DNA from: Novosphingobium sp.
GTDB taxonomy: Bacteria > Pseudomonadota > Alphaproteobacteria > Sphingomonadales > Sphingomonadaceae
Assembly: GCA_017745295.1 (NCBI GenBank)
Contig: JAGHZR010000010.1
Span: 95,929-159,928 of the forward strand
Direction: 5' to 3'
DNA: 64,000 bases
In this document: piece by piece, positions 1 through 9,456 of the stretch
How the letters are laid out: each line of letters opens with the position of its first letter
Numbering within the stretch: the first letter of the stretch is position 1
Notes under the pieces: model-generated
Told to the model about the DNA's origin: nothing
What the model saw: the letters and a program-made list of their open reading frames with translations, nothing else
The model's database searches: none
Position numbers and translations under genes: made by a program

Positions 1-499
1 TCGGGATGTCGAGACCGTCGAGCCAGATCATCGGGGCGTCGCCGGCATTGCCGTGGTCGTGCCACTGGTACGCCGGAGTCAGCACCAGGTCGAACTGCTC
101 CATCATCGCTTTCTCGCCATCGAGCGCGGTGAAGGCGCCGCTCCCTTCCATGACGAAGCGCAGCGCGTTCTGGGCGTGGCGGTGACAGGGCGCGACTTCG
201 CCCGGCAGGATCAGCTGGAGCCCGGCGTAGAGGCTGGGCGTGATCGCCGCCTGTCCGGCAATTCCGGGATTTTCCATGATGAGCACCCGGCGCTCGGCCT
301 GTTCGGCGCTGATGATGTCGCCCGCGCGCATCAGAAATGCGCGGGTCTCGTCGTAGTCCCAGCGCCATGGACGGGCCGGGGAGGCCGGTTCGGCCAGTAC
401 GAGCGCGTGGAGGCTCTCCCACAAGGGCTGAAGCCCCTGCGGCGCCATCGCCGCATAGAGCGCTTCGAGCTGGGAACGTTGATCGTTGGCGCCTGTCAT
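1..499 (-). CDS. Gentisate 1,2-dioxygenase, N-terminal part (cut by window edge)
   Basis: This is the first ~166 residues of a cupin ring-cleavage dioxygenase; the 3' end lies outside the window. Gentisate dioxygenases use Fe(II) in the cytoplasm to open gentisate to maleylpyruvate. The visible cupin motif is [15 protein letters not shown] at about residues 105-119, with His106 and His108, and a second histidine segment WHDHGN at about 146-151, which together would supply the metal ligands. The ATG (499-497) lies 7 nt beyond the stop of the GH3 gene upstream, so it appears to be the third gene of a leftward operon after a sulfatase and GH3. That pairing is unusual. The family call rests on overall resemblance of the N-terminal half. 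A related 1-hydroxy-2-naphthoate or salicylate 1,2-dioxygenase cannot be excluded without the C-terminal cupin. Confidence 0.82.
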   Translation of the reverse strand, partial: MTGANDQRSQLEALYAAMAPQGLQPLWESLHALVLAEPASPARPWRWDYDETRAFLMRAGDIISAEQAERRVLIMENPGIAGQAAITPSLYAGLQLILPGEVAPCHRHAQNALRFVMEGSGAFTALDGEKAMMEQFDLVLTPAYQWHDHGNAGDAPMIWLDGLDIP

Positions 500-506
500 G
501 TCGATC

Positions 507-2195
507 TCACCACTTGAGCTGTTCGAGGCCGCAGAACGGATCGACCGGGCTGGTTCCGGTGAAGGGAGCCTCACCGGTCAGCCGGCGGACCGTCTCGCGC
601 TGCACCGGCTCGATCGAGCTATAGGCGTTGACGCAAGTCTGCATGTGCGGCGCATCGAACAGGTAATAGGGCTGGCCGAACGAGACCAGCGCGGTCGGAA
701 TCTCGCGCGGGTACTGGGTCATCGCCTTGCGATTGCCGCCATGCAGCTTCACGAAGTCGAGGAAGATGCGCGAAGCGCTCGGCGTCGCTTCCTGGCCGAC
801 GAGATAGAGGACGAGGTCGGTATCCTCGCGCGTCGGCATCGCCTCGGAATCGAAGCTGCGCACCTCGAACCCGCGCTGCTCCAGTTCCGCGATCAGCGGG
901 CCATAACCGCGATCGAGCGAGCCGTCCCAGAAGCTGAAGCCTTCCTCGGCGATCACCGTCACGCGGCGGTGCCGCGCCGGATCGAGCGGCAAGAGGTTCT
1001 GCACGTCCTTGACCAGGGTAATGCTCTGCCCCGCTGCGGCGCGGGCGGTTTGCGCATCGGCAGGGCTCTGCAAGGCGTGCTGCATGGCCTCCAGCGGCAG
1101 AAGCCGTTCGGCGGGTTCCTGCAAATGCAGGCCAAGACGCGCCTTGAGCGTGAGGATGCGCGTGACCGCTTCCTCCAGCCGCGCCTCCGAAAGCAGCCCC
1201 TTGCGCAGGCCATCGAGCATGAAACCGTAGTCGCGCTCGGGAGCGCGGCTGAACAGGAACATGTCGCAGCCGTTCTCGATCACGGCGGGGACCGTTTCGG
1301 AGCGCTCCATCCAGCTCGTCAGCCCGCCCATGCCGGTGGCGTCGGAAATGATGAGGCCCTTGAAGCCCAGCTCGCCCCGCAGCAGATCCTCGTTGAGCAG
1401 GCGCGAGACCGTCGCGGGCTGGAACGCCTCGCGACCGGCATCCGGCATGCGCGCGCGGATATAGGCGGGAAACGCGATATGCGCCGACATCACCGTCATC
1501 ACCCCGGCCCCGATCAGGGTGCCGTAGATGCGGCCGTAAAGCGCGTGCCATTCCTCGACCGACAGCGGATTGACGCTGGTGACGAGGTGCTGGTCGCGCT
1601 CGTCGAAACCGTCGCCCGGCCAATGCTTGAGGCAGGCGGCAATACCTTCCTCCTGCAGGACCCGGGCATAGACCCCGGCCTGCGCGAGCACGCGCGCGGG
1701 GTCCGATCCGAACGAGCGGGTGCCGACGATCGCGCTGCGGAAGGCTTCGTTGATGTCCACCACCGGACCGAACGACCAGTCGTAACCGAGCACCCGGCTT
1801 TCGCGCGCGACCAGGCGGGCGACCGCTTCGGTCGTGGCAAGATCGTCGCAGGCGGCAAGGCCCATGATGTTGGGCACGGCAGTGGCGAAGGGATAGCTGA
1901 TCGTTCCGCCCTCGATGTCGCCGGTGAAGATCGGCGGCACGCTGGCGTTCTCGACCGTGAACATCGTCGCCTCGCGGAAGGCGGCAAGGTCCGGCCGAGG
2001 GAAGCGATTGATGCCGCCGGGCTTGAGCGCGAGCAGCGGGGCCAGTTCCTCGCGGCTGTCCTGCGAGGTCGAGAAGACGAAGAGCTGGCCGATCTTCTCC
2101 TCGGTGCTCATCGCGTCGCGGGTGCGCTCCACCCAGGCGCGGGCTTCGGCGTCGACGGCGATGGGGTCTTGCGCGTCGAGGGCGAAATCAGTCAT
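507..2195 (-). CDS. Glycoside hydrolase family 3 protein (NagZ-type loop)
   Basis: 562 aa, no signal peptide, so probably cytoplasmic. The family-3 TIM barrel shows a candidate nucleophile Asp285 in ISDATGM. A histidine/aspartate loop, KHWPGDG (about 190-196) followed by RDQH (200-203), resembles the NagZ-type KHFPGxG...DxH loop that supplies the general acid. The C-terminal ~200 residues fit the alpha/beta sandwich domain of longer GH3 enzymes. Retaining exo-hydrolysis of a beta-linked sugar (N-acetylhexosaminide, glucoside or xyloside) is inferred; the sugar cannot be told from the sequence. The start ATG overlaps the stop of the upstream sulfatase by 8 nt, which indicates translational coupling, and the gentisate dioxygenase gene follows after 7 nt. 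Together these suggest a cytoplasmic step after periplasmic desulfation. Confidence 0.88.
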   Translation of the reverse strand: MTDFALDAQDPIAVDAEARAWVERTRDAMSTEEKIGQLFVFSTSQDSREELAPLLALKPGGINRFPRPDLAAFREATMFTVENASVPPIFTGDIEGGTISYPFATAVPNIMGLAACDDLATTEAVARLVARESRVLGYDWSFGPVVDINEAFRSAIVGTRSFGSDPARVLAQAGVYARVLQEEGIAACLKHWPGDGFDERDQHLVTSVNPLSVEEWHALYGRIYGTLIGAGVMTVMSAHIAFPAYIRARMPDAGREAFQPATVSRLLNEDLLRGELGFKGLIISDATGMGGLTSWMERSETVPAVIENGCDMFLFSRAPERDYGFMLDGLRKGLLSEARLEEAVTRILTLKARLGLHLQEPAERLLPLEAMQHALQSPADAQTARAAAGQSITLVKDVQNLLPLDPARHRRVTVIAEEGFSFWDGSLDRGYGPLIAELEQRGFEVRSFDSEAMPTREDTDLVLYLVGQEATPSASRIFLDFVKLHGGNRKAMTQYPREIPTALVSFGQPYYLFDAPHMQTCVNAYSSIEPVQRETVRRLTGEAPFTGTSPVDPFCGLEQLKW

Positions 2196-3549
2196 GGGCC
2201 GCTCCCGAGGTCACGGCCACCGGACCGCGCTTGAACGGCGCGAAACGGGCGCGGGCTGCCGCGAGACGGCCGCGCATGTCCTTCAGCACGTCGGGGTGCC
2301 GATCGGCGACGCTGTAGTTTTCGGCCGGGTCGGCGCTCAGATCGTAGAGCTGCGGATACTTGGGGTCGGTCGGGCGGAATCCGGCCAGGAAATAGTCGCC
2401 GGAGACATATTTCCAGCGCTGGGTGCGAATCGCCACCGGGTCTTCATTGTTGAACAGGACAAGTTCCTCATGGGGAGACTGGCGCGCGCCGCCGAACAGG
2501 ACCGGGGAGATGTCCTTGCCGTCCAGCTCCGCCTCGGGCAGAGCGACGCCGGCCAGCGCGCAGCAGGTGGGGAGAAAGTCTATGGCCATCGCGATCGCGT
2601 CGCTGTGGCCGGAGGCGGAAATCGAACCGGGGCACCAGGCGATCAGCGGCACCTTGCTGGCGCCGTCGTAGCCGCCGCCACCCTTGCGTTGGCGCAAGGG
2701 ACCGCTCGATCCTTCGTACCAGGGGCCATTGTCGGAAGTGAACAGGACGAGCGTGTCGCGCTCGATCTTGAGCTGGCGCAGCAGGGCGAGGATGCGGCCG
2801 ACCTTGTCGTCCACTTCCTCGACGGAATCGCCATATGCACCCGCATCGGAGCGACCGGCGAAAGGCGCCGGTGGAAGGCAGGGAAGATGCGGCGCGCTCA
2901 GGGCCAGCTCGACGAAGAACGGACGTCCGGCGTTTTCGCGGATGAACCTCTCCGCCTCTTCGCAGAAGATCTGCTGGAGCGGGGTGATCTCGGTCGGGGC
3001 CTGCGAAGCGTCCTGGCCGGCTTCGGCGCGGACCAGCACCAGCGGGCTCATGTCGTGGCTATAGGGAATGCCGACGAAGCGGTCGAAACCGTGGTGCGTG
3101 GGCAGCCAGTCCGGTCCGCGATGGCCGAGGTGCCATTTGCCGAAAAGTCCGGTCGCGTAACCGGCGGGCTTGAGCGCCTCGGCGATGGTCACTTCGGACT
3201 TGGGCAGGACCCGGTCGTCGTTGTAGAGGATGACCTTGTCGCCAAGGCCGGTACGTACCGGATAGCGCCCGGTCAGCAGGCCCGCACGCGACGGCGTGCA
3301 CAAGTTGGCGGCGGCATAGAACTCGGAGAACGTCAGACCCTCGCGCGCCATCCTGTCGATGTTCGGCGTGGCGATGCCGCGCGCGCCGGTCATGCCGAGG
3401 TCGCCATAGCCGAGGTCGTCGCAGAGGATCACGACCACGTTGCGCGGGCGGCGCGGGCTGGCGGCCATGGCGGCGCTCGCGGAGCAGGCGGCCGCTGCGG
3501 CGACACCGGATGCCAGGAACTTGCGTCGATCCAAGGCGCGATCCTTCAA
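2188..3549 (-). CDS. Tat-exported type I sulfatase (CTPSR motif)
   Basis: 453 aa sulfatase of the alkaline-phosphatase superfamily. A twin-arginine signal (DRRKFLASG, residues 7-15, followed by an Ala-rich stretch) directs export. DD at 44-45 supplies calcium ligands, Cys84 in CTPSR is the formylglycine precursor, and a later SDNGPW motif matches the metal-binding DN pair. It would hydrolyse a sulfate ester in the periplasm, provided that a formylglycine-generating enzyme exists elsewhere; none is in this window. It is the first gene of the leftward operon sulfatase-GH3-gentisate dioxygenase, and lies just downstream of the TBDR with a 10-bp hairpin in between. The substrate is unknown. Confidence 0.93.
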   Translation of the reverse strand: MKDRALDRRKFLASGVAAAAACSASAAMAASPRRPRNVVVILCDDLGYGDLGMTGARGIATPNIDRMAREGLTFSEFYAAANLCTPSRAGLLTGRYPVRTGLGDKVILYNDDRVLPKSEVTIAEALKPAGYATGLFGKWHLGHRGPDWLPTHHGFDRFVGIPYSHDMSPLVLVRAEAGQDASQAPTEITPLQQIFCEEAERFIRENAGRPFFVELALSAPHLPCLPPAPFAGRSDAGAYGDSVEEVDDKVGRILALLRQLKIERDTLVLFTSDNGPWYEGSSGPLRQRKGGGGYDGASKVPLIAWCPGSISASGHSDAIAMAIDFLPTCCALAGVALPEAELDGKDISPVLFGGARQSPHEELVLFNNEDPVAIRTQRWKYVSGDYFLAGFRPTDPKYPQLYDLSADPAENYSVADRHPDVLKDMRGRLAAARARFAPFKRGPVAVTSGAAHD

Positions 3550-3554
3550 GAAGC

Positions 3555-3576
3555 GGCCGGGCGCAAGCGCCCGGCC
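3555..3576 (-). terminator. GC-rich hairpin between TBDR and sulfatase
   Basis: A perfect 10-bp inverted repeat (GGCCGGGCGC, 2-nt loop, GCGCCCGGCC) sits between the TBDR stop and the sulfatase start. It has no clear U-tract on the leftward strand. It may be an intrinsic terminator or an mRNA stabiliser that uncouples receptor level from the downstream enzymes. Confidence 0.55.
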
Positions 3577-3587
3577 AAAGGTGGGTC

Positions 3588-5969
3588 TCAGAAACGGGCG
3601 CCGAAGGTCGCGCCGAAGTAGCGGCTGGAGTCCTTGTTGTAGGTTCCGACCAGATCGTAGGGATTGGCGGTGGTGGACATCAGCGAGTTGTGGCCGATGC
3701 TGGTCAGGTAGTTGGTGTCGAACAGGTTCTTCACGAAGACCGAGATGCTGTAGCGCTGGTCCGGCGTGGAGACGCCGACCGTGGCATCGACCAGCGTGTA
3801 GGACGGCTGGCGGGTCAGCGGATCGAGTTCCGACGTGAAGTACTGCGCGCTGGTGAAGTTGACGCCAAGCTGGGCGAAGGCGTTGAACTTCTCGCCTTCG
3901 TAGTCGTAGCGAGGGGCCAGCGTGATGCGCCAGTCCGGGCTGGCCTGGAGCGGACGGTTACGCAGGTTCTGCTGGGGCGTCGCGCCGGCGGCGGCGCGAT
4001 AGCAGATATTGTACGGGGTCCCCGTCATGACCGGTGCCGCAGCTTGCAGCTGAAGCGGGCAGTTGAGGCCGTCGATGTTGATGCGCGACTGCGCGTAAGT
4101 GACGCCCGCATTGACCGAGAACGAGTCCGACGGACGCAGGGTGGCCTCGATTTCGAAACCGCGACTGCGCGACGAGCCGGCATTGGTGGTGACGAACTGG
4201 ATGACGCCGGTGGTCGGATCGGAGCGGTTGGCCTGGACCTGGAGGTTCGAGTAATCCGCCTGGAACAGCGCGGCCGAGAAGGTCAGGCTGCGGTCCGACG
4301 TGCTGCCCTTGAAACCGATTTCGTAGGCATTGACGTGCTCGGGCTGAATGGCCCTCTGGTTCGCCAGATCGGCCGAGATTTCCATCTCGTAACCCAGGCC
4401 CTTGTAGCCGCGGGTGTAGGTTGCATAGACCTGCGCATTGCGGTTGAACTCGTACTGCAGGCCGGCCTTGCCGGTAACGGCGGTGTCGTGCGCCGAAAAG
4501 CTGCCGCTGTTGCTGGCATTGCCGGGGAACACGGTGTCGCCGGCGACGATCGGGGCGGTACGCGTGCCGCTGTTGGTGCCCTTCTCGTACTGGACACGAA
4601 TGCCGCCGATCGCGCGCAGGCCGCCGACGATGCGGTAGTCCGCCTGGCCGAATGCGGCCACGCTGTCCTGCTTCAGGCGGATGCGGCTCGATGCGGACTG
4701 CCACACGATGTTGGCGGTCGTGCAAGGCTGGCCGACGATACCGGCCCTGCAGCGAGCGCGGCGGCGGTCGAACGGACGCACGATGTCGCTGTGCATGTAG
4801 AAGGCGCCGACCACGTAGTTCAGGTCCGACTTGCCGTTGTTGGCGATGCGCAGTTCCTGCGACCAGGCGCTCAGATCGACGATGCCGTGGTTCTGGTTCC
4901 AGAACGTGTAAGGCGCAAAGGCGGCCGTACCGAGGAAGATCGGCGACGTCGAATTGATGCGGTCGATCGGCTGGTTAACGTCGAGGTCGTACTTCTGGTA
5001 GGCGGTGATCGAGGTGATCGAGGCAGCCCCGAGATCCCAGTCGGCCTGCAACGAATAGGTCTGCGACTTGCTGTTCGCGTAAGTGTCGGTGTCTTCGTTG
5101 ATCTTACGGTTCTTGCGGCTGGCGTCGATGGGACCGACGACCTGCTGGAGCACCGGGTTGACGATCGAGATGAGCGTCGAGCCGCAGCAGTCCGCGTCGG
5201 TCTTCTTGTATTCGCCGGCCAGCAGGAAGGTGAGGTTGTCGGTGGCATCCCATTCCAGCTTGCCACGCACGCCCCAGCTCTTGGTGCCGTTGACCCACTT
5301 GTCCGTGGCGATATTGCGCGTCACGCCCTGGACGTCACTGTAGTAACCCGAGACGCGGGCGCGCAGAGTATCCGTGATGGGGCCGGAAACGGTGCCGCGC
5401 GCACGATATTCGTTATGCTCGGCGATCGTGACGTCGCCCTTGCCCTCGAACTTGTCGGACGGGCGCGCGGTCGTCACGCTGATGACGCCGGCCGAAGCGT
5501 TCTTGCCGAAAAGCGTGCCCTGCGGTCCGCGCAGCACCTCGATACGCTCGATATCCGCCAGCTCCGAGAAGCCCTGCGCCGAACGCACCGCCACGACGCC
5601 GTCCACGACCACGGACACCGAGGATTCCACGCCCTGGCCGAACAGCGCGGTGCCGACGCCGCGAATGCGGAAGCTGGTGTTGGTGGGGTTGGCGCCCTGC
5701 TGGAACGAGAGCGAGGGAATGGCAGTGACCAGCGAGGTGGTATCGTTGATCTGGCGCGCGGCAAGCGCATCGGCGGTCACCGCAGTCACGGCCAGCGGCA
5801 CGTCCTGCAGGCGCTCGGAGCGCTTCTGCGCGGTGACGACGATGTCACCGGTCATGTTGCCTGAGGTGTCGGCGGCATCTTGCGCGAACGCCGGTGCCGA
5901 GACGGCAAGCGCTGCGCAGAGCGCGGTGACGGAAACGCCGGACGCGCCGAAAATGGCCTTAAAAGACAT
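3588..5969 (-). CDS. TonB-dependent receptor of the sulfatase locus
   Basis: 793 aa outer-membrane beta-barrel receptor. The ATG at 5969 is chosen over an in-frame codon 16 codons upstream because AGGGGA lies 5-6 nt before it and a clean Sec signal peptide follows (MSFKAIFGASG... ending at AFAQ). The TonB box region EIVVTAQKR-type (here DIVVTAQKRSERLQDVP) precedes a plug with VEVLRGPQGTLFGKNASAG, and the chain ends in an aromatic residue (GARF) as usual for barrels. There is no N-terminal STN signalling domain, so it is unlikely to signal through FecR. It imports a large or scarce substrate across the outer membrane using TonB. Its position at the head of a sulfatase/GH3 operon suggests a sulfated oligosaccharide or aromatic conjugate as ligand; this is inference. 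Confidence 0.93.
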   Translation of the reverse strand: MSFKAIFGASGVSVTALCAALAVSAPAFAQDAADTSGNMTGDIVVTAQKRSERLQDVPLAVTAVTADALAARQINDTTSLVTAIPSLSFQQGANPTNTSFRIRGVGTALFGQGVESSVSVVVDGVVAVRSAQGFSELADIERIEVLRGPQGTLFGKNASAGVISVTTARPSDKFEGKGDVTIAEHNEYRARGTVSGPITDTLRARVSGYYSDVQGVTRNIATDKWVNGTKSWGVRGKLEWDATDNLTFLLAGEYKKTDADCCGSTLISIVNPVLQQVVGPIDASRKNRKINEDTDTYANSKSQTYSLQADWDLGAASITSITAYQKYDLDVNQPIDRINSTSPIFLGTAAFAPYTFWNQNHGIVDLSAWSQELRIANNGKSDLNYVVGAFYMHSDIVRPFDRRRARCRAGIVGQPCTTANIVWQSASSRIRLKQDSVAAFGQADYRIVGGLRAIGGIRVQYEKGTNSGTRTAPIVAGDTVFPGNASNSGSFSAHDTAVTGKAGLQYEFNRNAQVYATYTRGYKGLGYEMEISADLANQRAIQPEHVNAYEIGFKGSTSDRSLTFSAALFQADYSNLQVQANRSDPTTGVIQFVTTNAGSSRSRGFEIEATLRPSDSFSVNAGVTYAQSRINIDGLNCPLQLQAAAPVMTGTPYNICYRAAAGATPQQNLRNRPLQASPDWRITLAPRYDYEGEKFNAFAQLGVNFTSAQYFTSELDPLTRQPSYTLVDATVGVSTPDQRYSISVFVKNLFDTNYLTSIGHNSLMSTTANPYDLVGTYNKDSSRYFGATFGARF

Positions 5970-6058
5970 GTTATTCCCCTCCACTTGGGCTCCCCGGCAT
6001 CTTTGCCGTTCGGACACACACCGAACGTTCGCGCCGAGTTCGAATCACCTGATTCCTG

Positions 6059-6277
6059 TAACGCTAAACTCCATCAGGGCGGGAGCTGTCAACGATTTAT
6101 TTTACCGCTAATATGGCTGTGTTACAAATAATGACGACAACTGCGGCTTTTTCCTCGTGTTACCGAGGCAATGCGACATCGGTCAGTGTCGCGGGGGCTG
6201 ATTGACGCTATGAAAGACGATGTTCACCCGGCAAAAGACGGTTGACATTCAGCAAAACACTTGCTGTTTTAGCGTTA
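6059..6277. promoter_or_regulatory. Divergent promoter region with repeated TAACGCTAAA elements
   Basis: Between the leftward TBDR and rightward MFS gene, TAACGCTAAA occurs at 6059-6068 and its exact reverse complement TTTAGCGTTA at 6268-6277. A relative, TACCGCTAAT (8 of 10), lies at 6103-6112. A TTGACA (-35 like) is at 6242-6247, with a weak TGTTTT 17 nt later, so the right-hand element would overlap the MFS promoter. Such spaced half-palindromes are typical of LacI- or GntR-type operators. No matching regulator gene is in the window, so the binding factor is unknown. Confidence 0.5.
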
Positions 6278-6322
6278 AATATGGTTGCGAAACACGGCAG
6301 CCACACATCTGCGGAGAGGTTC

Positions 6323-7648
6323 GTGAGGGAACAGTTGGAAAGCGAAGGCCGCGAGTGGCCGTCGCCCAAACGGGCTTGGTTCGCAGCAGGCATGCTGGCT
6401 GCGGCAAACACCCTTGCTTTCGTCGACAGGCAGGCGCTGGCCTTGCTCGTGCAGCCGATCAAGGAAGACCTGCAAGCCTCCGATACGGCGATGAGCCTTC
6501 TCTACGGCCTCAGCTTCACGATGTTCTACGTGCTGGTCGGCATTCCCGTGGCGCGGCTCGCCGATCGGGCGAACCGCCGCAACATCGTCGCCGGCGCAGT
6601 GTTCATCTGGAGCATCGCCACGGCTCTCTGCGGCCTGGCACGCAGCTTCGGCACGCTCTTCGTGGCGCGGATCGGCGTCGGCGCTGGTGAAGGCGGCCTT
6701 AGCCCCGCCGCCTATTCGATCCTCGCCGACTACTTCCCGAAGGAACGCCTGCCGGCGGCCATGGGCGTCTACCAGATGGGCATCTATGTCGGCGGCGCCT
6801 CCGCCCTGGTGCTCGGCGGCTTCATGGCGAGCGTGGTGCCGCCGGGCAGCCTCGTCATCCTGCCGCTGATCGGCGCGGTGAAGGGGTGGCACCTGGTGTT
6901 CCTGATGCTCGGAATCCCCGGCGTCCTGTTGTCCGGAGCCATGCTGCTGGTGCGCGAGCCCCAGCGCATGGGCCTTGCCGGAACCCACAAGAGCCCGCCC
7001 TTCTCCGAACTCGCCGCGCATGTCCTCCGTCACTGGCAAGCCTATCTGGGGATCAGTTGCGGGTTCGCCCTGATGATCCTCGTCGGCAATGCCACCGGGG
7101 CCTGGATTCCGGCTTTCCTCGAACGGAAATACGGCCTGACGACCGCCCAGATCGGCGGAATTTATGGCACGATCACGGCCATCTGCGGCGTCAGCGGGAC
7201 TTTGGCCGGCGGCTTCGCTGCGGCCGCCCTGCGGCGGCGCGGTTTCGAACGCGCCAACCTGCTGGTCGCGCTCTTCGGTTTCACCGCGCTGGTCCCCGTC
7301 ACCACGCTGTTCCCCCAGGCTTCCACGGCCACACTCTCGCTGGCACTGATCGGTACGATGAACTTCCTGGCGGGCTTTAACTTCGGCGGCGGCCTTGCAG
7401 CTCTTCAGGAAATCACCCCGAACCGGATGCGGGCTTCCGTATCGGCAGGCTATATGCTGATGGTAAACATGATCGGTGCGGCGGGCGGGCCCTTCGCGAT
7501 CGCGCTGGTCACCGACTATTGGTACGGCGATCCCGCCGCCCTGCCGAATGCCATCACCATCGTCTGCGCCGTGGCCTCGCCGCTGTCGATTGCGGCACTC
7601 TTGCTGGGTCTGCGCGGCTATGGCCGCGCGATCAAGGGCACGATCTGA
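6323..7648 (+). CDS. MFS transporter (spinster-like)
   Basis: About 441 aa inner-membrane permease with roughly 12 hydrophobic segments. MFS landmarks are visible: VDRQALALL in TM1, the loop 2-3 signature GIPVARLADRANRR, and RIGVGAGEGGLSPAAYS in TM4. I chose the GTG at 6323 because GGAGAGG lies 4 nt upstream and a TTGACA element at 6242 would give a short leader. An ATG at 6281 and a TTG at 6242 are in-frame alternatives lacking a ribosome site. It opens the rightward sulfatase operon (32 nt before the next start) and is the natural candidate for importing the desulfated product from periplasm to cytoplasm. Members of this family carry sugars, organic acids or lipids; the substrate is not determined. 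Confidence 0.88.
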   Translation: MREQLESEGREWPSPKRAWFAAGMLAAANTLAFVDRQALALLVQPIKEDLQASDTAMSLLYGLSFTMFYVLVGIPVARLADRANRRNIVAGAVFIWSIATALCGLARSFGTLFVARIGVGAGEGGLSPAAYSILADYFPKERLPAAMGVYQMGIYVGGASALVLGGFMASVVPPGSLVILPLIGAVKGWHLVFLMLGIPGVLLSGAMLLVREPQRMGLAGTHKSPPFSELAAHVLRHWQAYLGISCGFALMILVGNATGAWIPAFLERKYGLTTAQIGGIYGTITAICGVSGTLAGGFAAAALRRRGFERANLLVALFGFTALVPVTTLFPQASTATLSLALIGTMNFLAGFNFGGGLAALQEITPNRMRASVSAGYMLMVNMIGAAGGPFAIALVTDYWYGDPAALPNAITIVCAVASPLSIAALLLGLRGYGRAIKGTI

Positions 7649-7680
7649 GATTGCGCGGGCCATTGGCGGGAAAGAACAGG

Positions 7681-9456
7681 ATGACGAACCGCATGTCGAA
7701 GCTGAAGCGCATGACGCATCTGGCCTGCACCGCAGCCCTGATCGCCACTGGAACGCTCGCCGCTCAACCGGGCCTGGCCAGGGATCGGGCTGCCACCGTT
7801 CCCGGACAGGCGCGACCCGATATCGTGCTCATCGTGCTGGACGATACCGGCTTCTCGGATATCGGCGCCTTCGGCTCGGAAATCCGCACCCCCAACATCG
7901 ATGCGCTTGCGGCGGGCGGACTGCGCTACAACCACTTCGACACCAAGGCGGTCTGCTCCCCCACCCGCGCCGCCCTGCTGACAGGACGCAATCCGCAGAC
8001 CGTGCGCATGGCCGACCTTCCGGCGCGCGTTCTCGATCCCGCCGACATGACCCGCGACCGGGGCGAGCTTCCGCAGAACGCCAGCACCATCGCGCAAGTT
8101 CTGCGCCGCACGGGCTACGCCACGCACGGCTACGGCAAATGGCATCTCGCGCCCGAGGATGAGGACGGCTCGCCCGGACACAACGGCTCCTGGCCGCTCC
8201 AGCGCGGTTTCGACGATTTCTACGGCTTCTTCCTGGGATGGTCGGACCAGTACCACCCGGACCTGATCGAAGGGAACCGCCAGCTCCCCAAGCCCGACCG
8301 CCCCGGATACCATTTCTCGGTCGACATCACCGACCATGCCATCCAGGCCCTGTCCGGCGATCGCGCTCAGCCCCAGTTCGTCTATCTGGCCTTCGGCGCG
8401 GCCCATGCGCCGATCCAGGTGCCCAAGGCCTATATCGACGCTTACGCCGGTATCTATGAAAAGGGCTGGGATGCGCTGCGGGAAGACCGTCTGGCGCGCC
8501 AGAAGCTGATGGGGATCATGCCGCCGCAGGCCCGGCTCTCCCCCCGCGCTGCCGGCGACCGTGCCTGGGCGGACCTGACCCCGATCGAGAAGACCGTCTT
8601 CGCCCGCTTCATGGCGACCTATGCCGGTTTCATCACCCATACCGACGAGCAGATCGGGCGGCTCGTTCAGCACCTCAAGGACACCGGCCGGTTCGACAAC
8701 ACGCTGATTATCCTGGTGTCGGACAACGGCGCTGCGTCGGAAGCCGGGCAAAAGGGTTCGTTCGAGCGGATGTACCGCCCCAACACGCTCACCCCAGAGC
8801 AGATGCTGGCACGTCTGGACGAGCTGGGTACGGACAAGACGCAGAGCGAATATCAGCGCCCCTGGGCCTATCTCGGCGCGACGCCGTTCAAGCGCTACAA
8901 GATCTGGCCGCAGCTCGGCGGAGTCCGCACGCCGATGGTCGTGAGCTGGCCCAGCCACATCCGCGACGGCGGCAAAGTCCGCACGCACTATGTCGACGCG
9001 GTGGACATCGCCCCGACTCTGGCGGCAGCGGCGGGCACGGCCTTCCCGAAGGCGATCGAGGGCCGCGCGGAAATCGCCGTGGCCGGAAAATCGATCCTGC
9101 CCACGATTGAAAACGCCGCCGCGCCGGCCGCTCGAACCGTCCAGTATTTCGAACTGCGCGGCAATCGGGCGATCACCCAGGGCAAGTGGCGGGCGCTGGC
9201 GATCCATCCGCGCGACGGGGACTTCGCGCAGGATGTCTGGCAGCTTTACGATACCGAAGCCGATCCGGCCGAAAATCACGACCTTGCGGCATCGATGCCC
9301 GCCAAGCTCAAGGAAATGCAGGCGCTCTGGTGGTCCGAGGCACGCAAGTATTCCGATCCTCCGCTTGCCGAGGCGCCGAAGCCTTATCGTTATCGCGAAA
9401 TGTTCGACGGCAGCGGAGACCGCGTTGCACCGTCCGCTGGTCAGGAGCCGAAGTAA
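7681..9456 (+). CDS. Secreted arylsulfatase (CSPTR motif)
   Basis: 591 aa. A Sec-type signal (about residues 1-34) precedes the catalytic domain: LDD at 53-55, Cys92 in CSPTRAALLTGR as formylglycine precursor, GKWHLA, and SDNGAASEAG. The ATG at 7681 is used because the signal peptide begins there; upstream in-frame sequence overlaps the transporter gene. The long middle part and the KTVFARFMATYAGF segment resemble the atsA-like arylsulfatase group. It is predicted to remove sulfate from an ester in the periplasm. Its stop shares one base with the next gene's ATG (TAATG), so the two are translationally coupled. Confidence 0.9.
   Translation: MTNRMSKLKRMTHLACTAALIATGTLAAQPGLARDRAATVPGQARPDIVLIVLDDTGFSDIGAFGSEIRTPNIDALAAGGLRYNHFDTKAVCSPTRAALLTGRNPQTVRMADLPARVLDPADMTRDRGELPQNASTIAQVLRRTGYATHGYGKWHLAPEDEDGSPGHNGSWPLQRGFDDFYGFFLGWSDQYHPDLIEGNRQLPKPDRPGYHFSVDITDHAIQALSGDRAQPQFVYLAFGAAHAPIQVPKAYIDAYAGIYEKGWDALREDRLARQKLMGIMPPQARLSPRAAGDRAWADLTPIEKTVFARFMATYAGFITHTDEQIGRLVQHLKDTGRFDNTLIILVSDNGAASEAGQKGSFERMYRPNTLTPEQMLARLDELGTDKTQSEYQRPWAYLGATPFKRYKIWPQLGGVRTPMVVSWPSHIRDGGKVRTHYVDAVDIAPTLAAAAGTAFPKAIEGRAEIAVAGKSILPTIENAAAPAARTVQYFELRGNRAITQGKWRALAIHPRDGDFAQDVWQLYDTEADPAENHDLAASMPAKLKEMQALWWSEARKYSDPPLAEAPKPYRYREMFDGSGDRVAPSAGQEPK

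Noticed and set aside
486..6111. Long plus-strand open frames opposite the GH3, sulfatase and TBDR genes
   Set aside because: They are antisense shadows of high-GC coding sequence: Arg/Gly/His-rich low-complexity translation, no domain motifs, and the opposite strand carries clear catalytic motifs.
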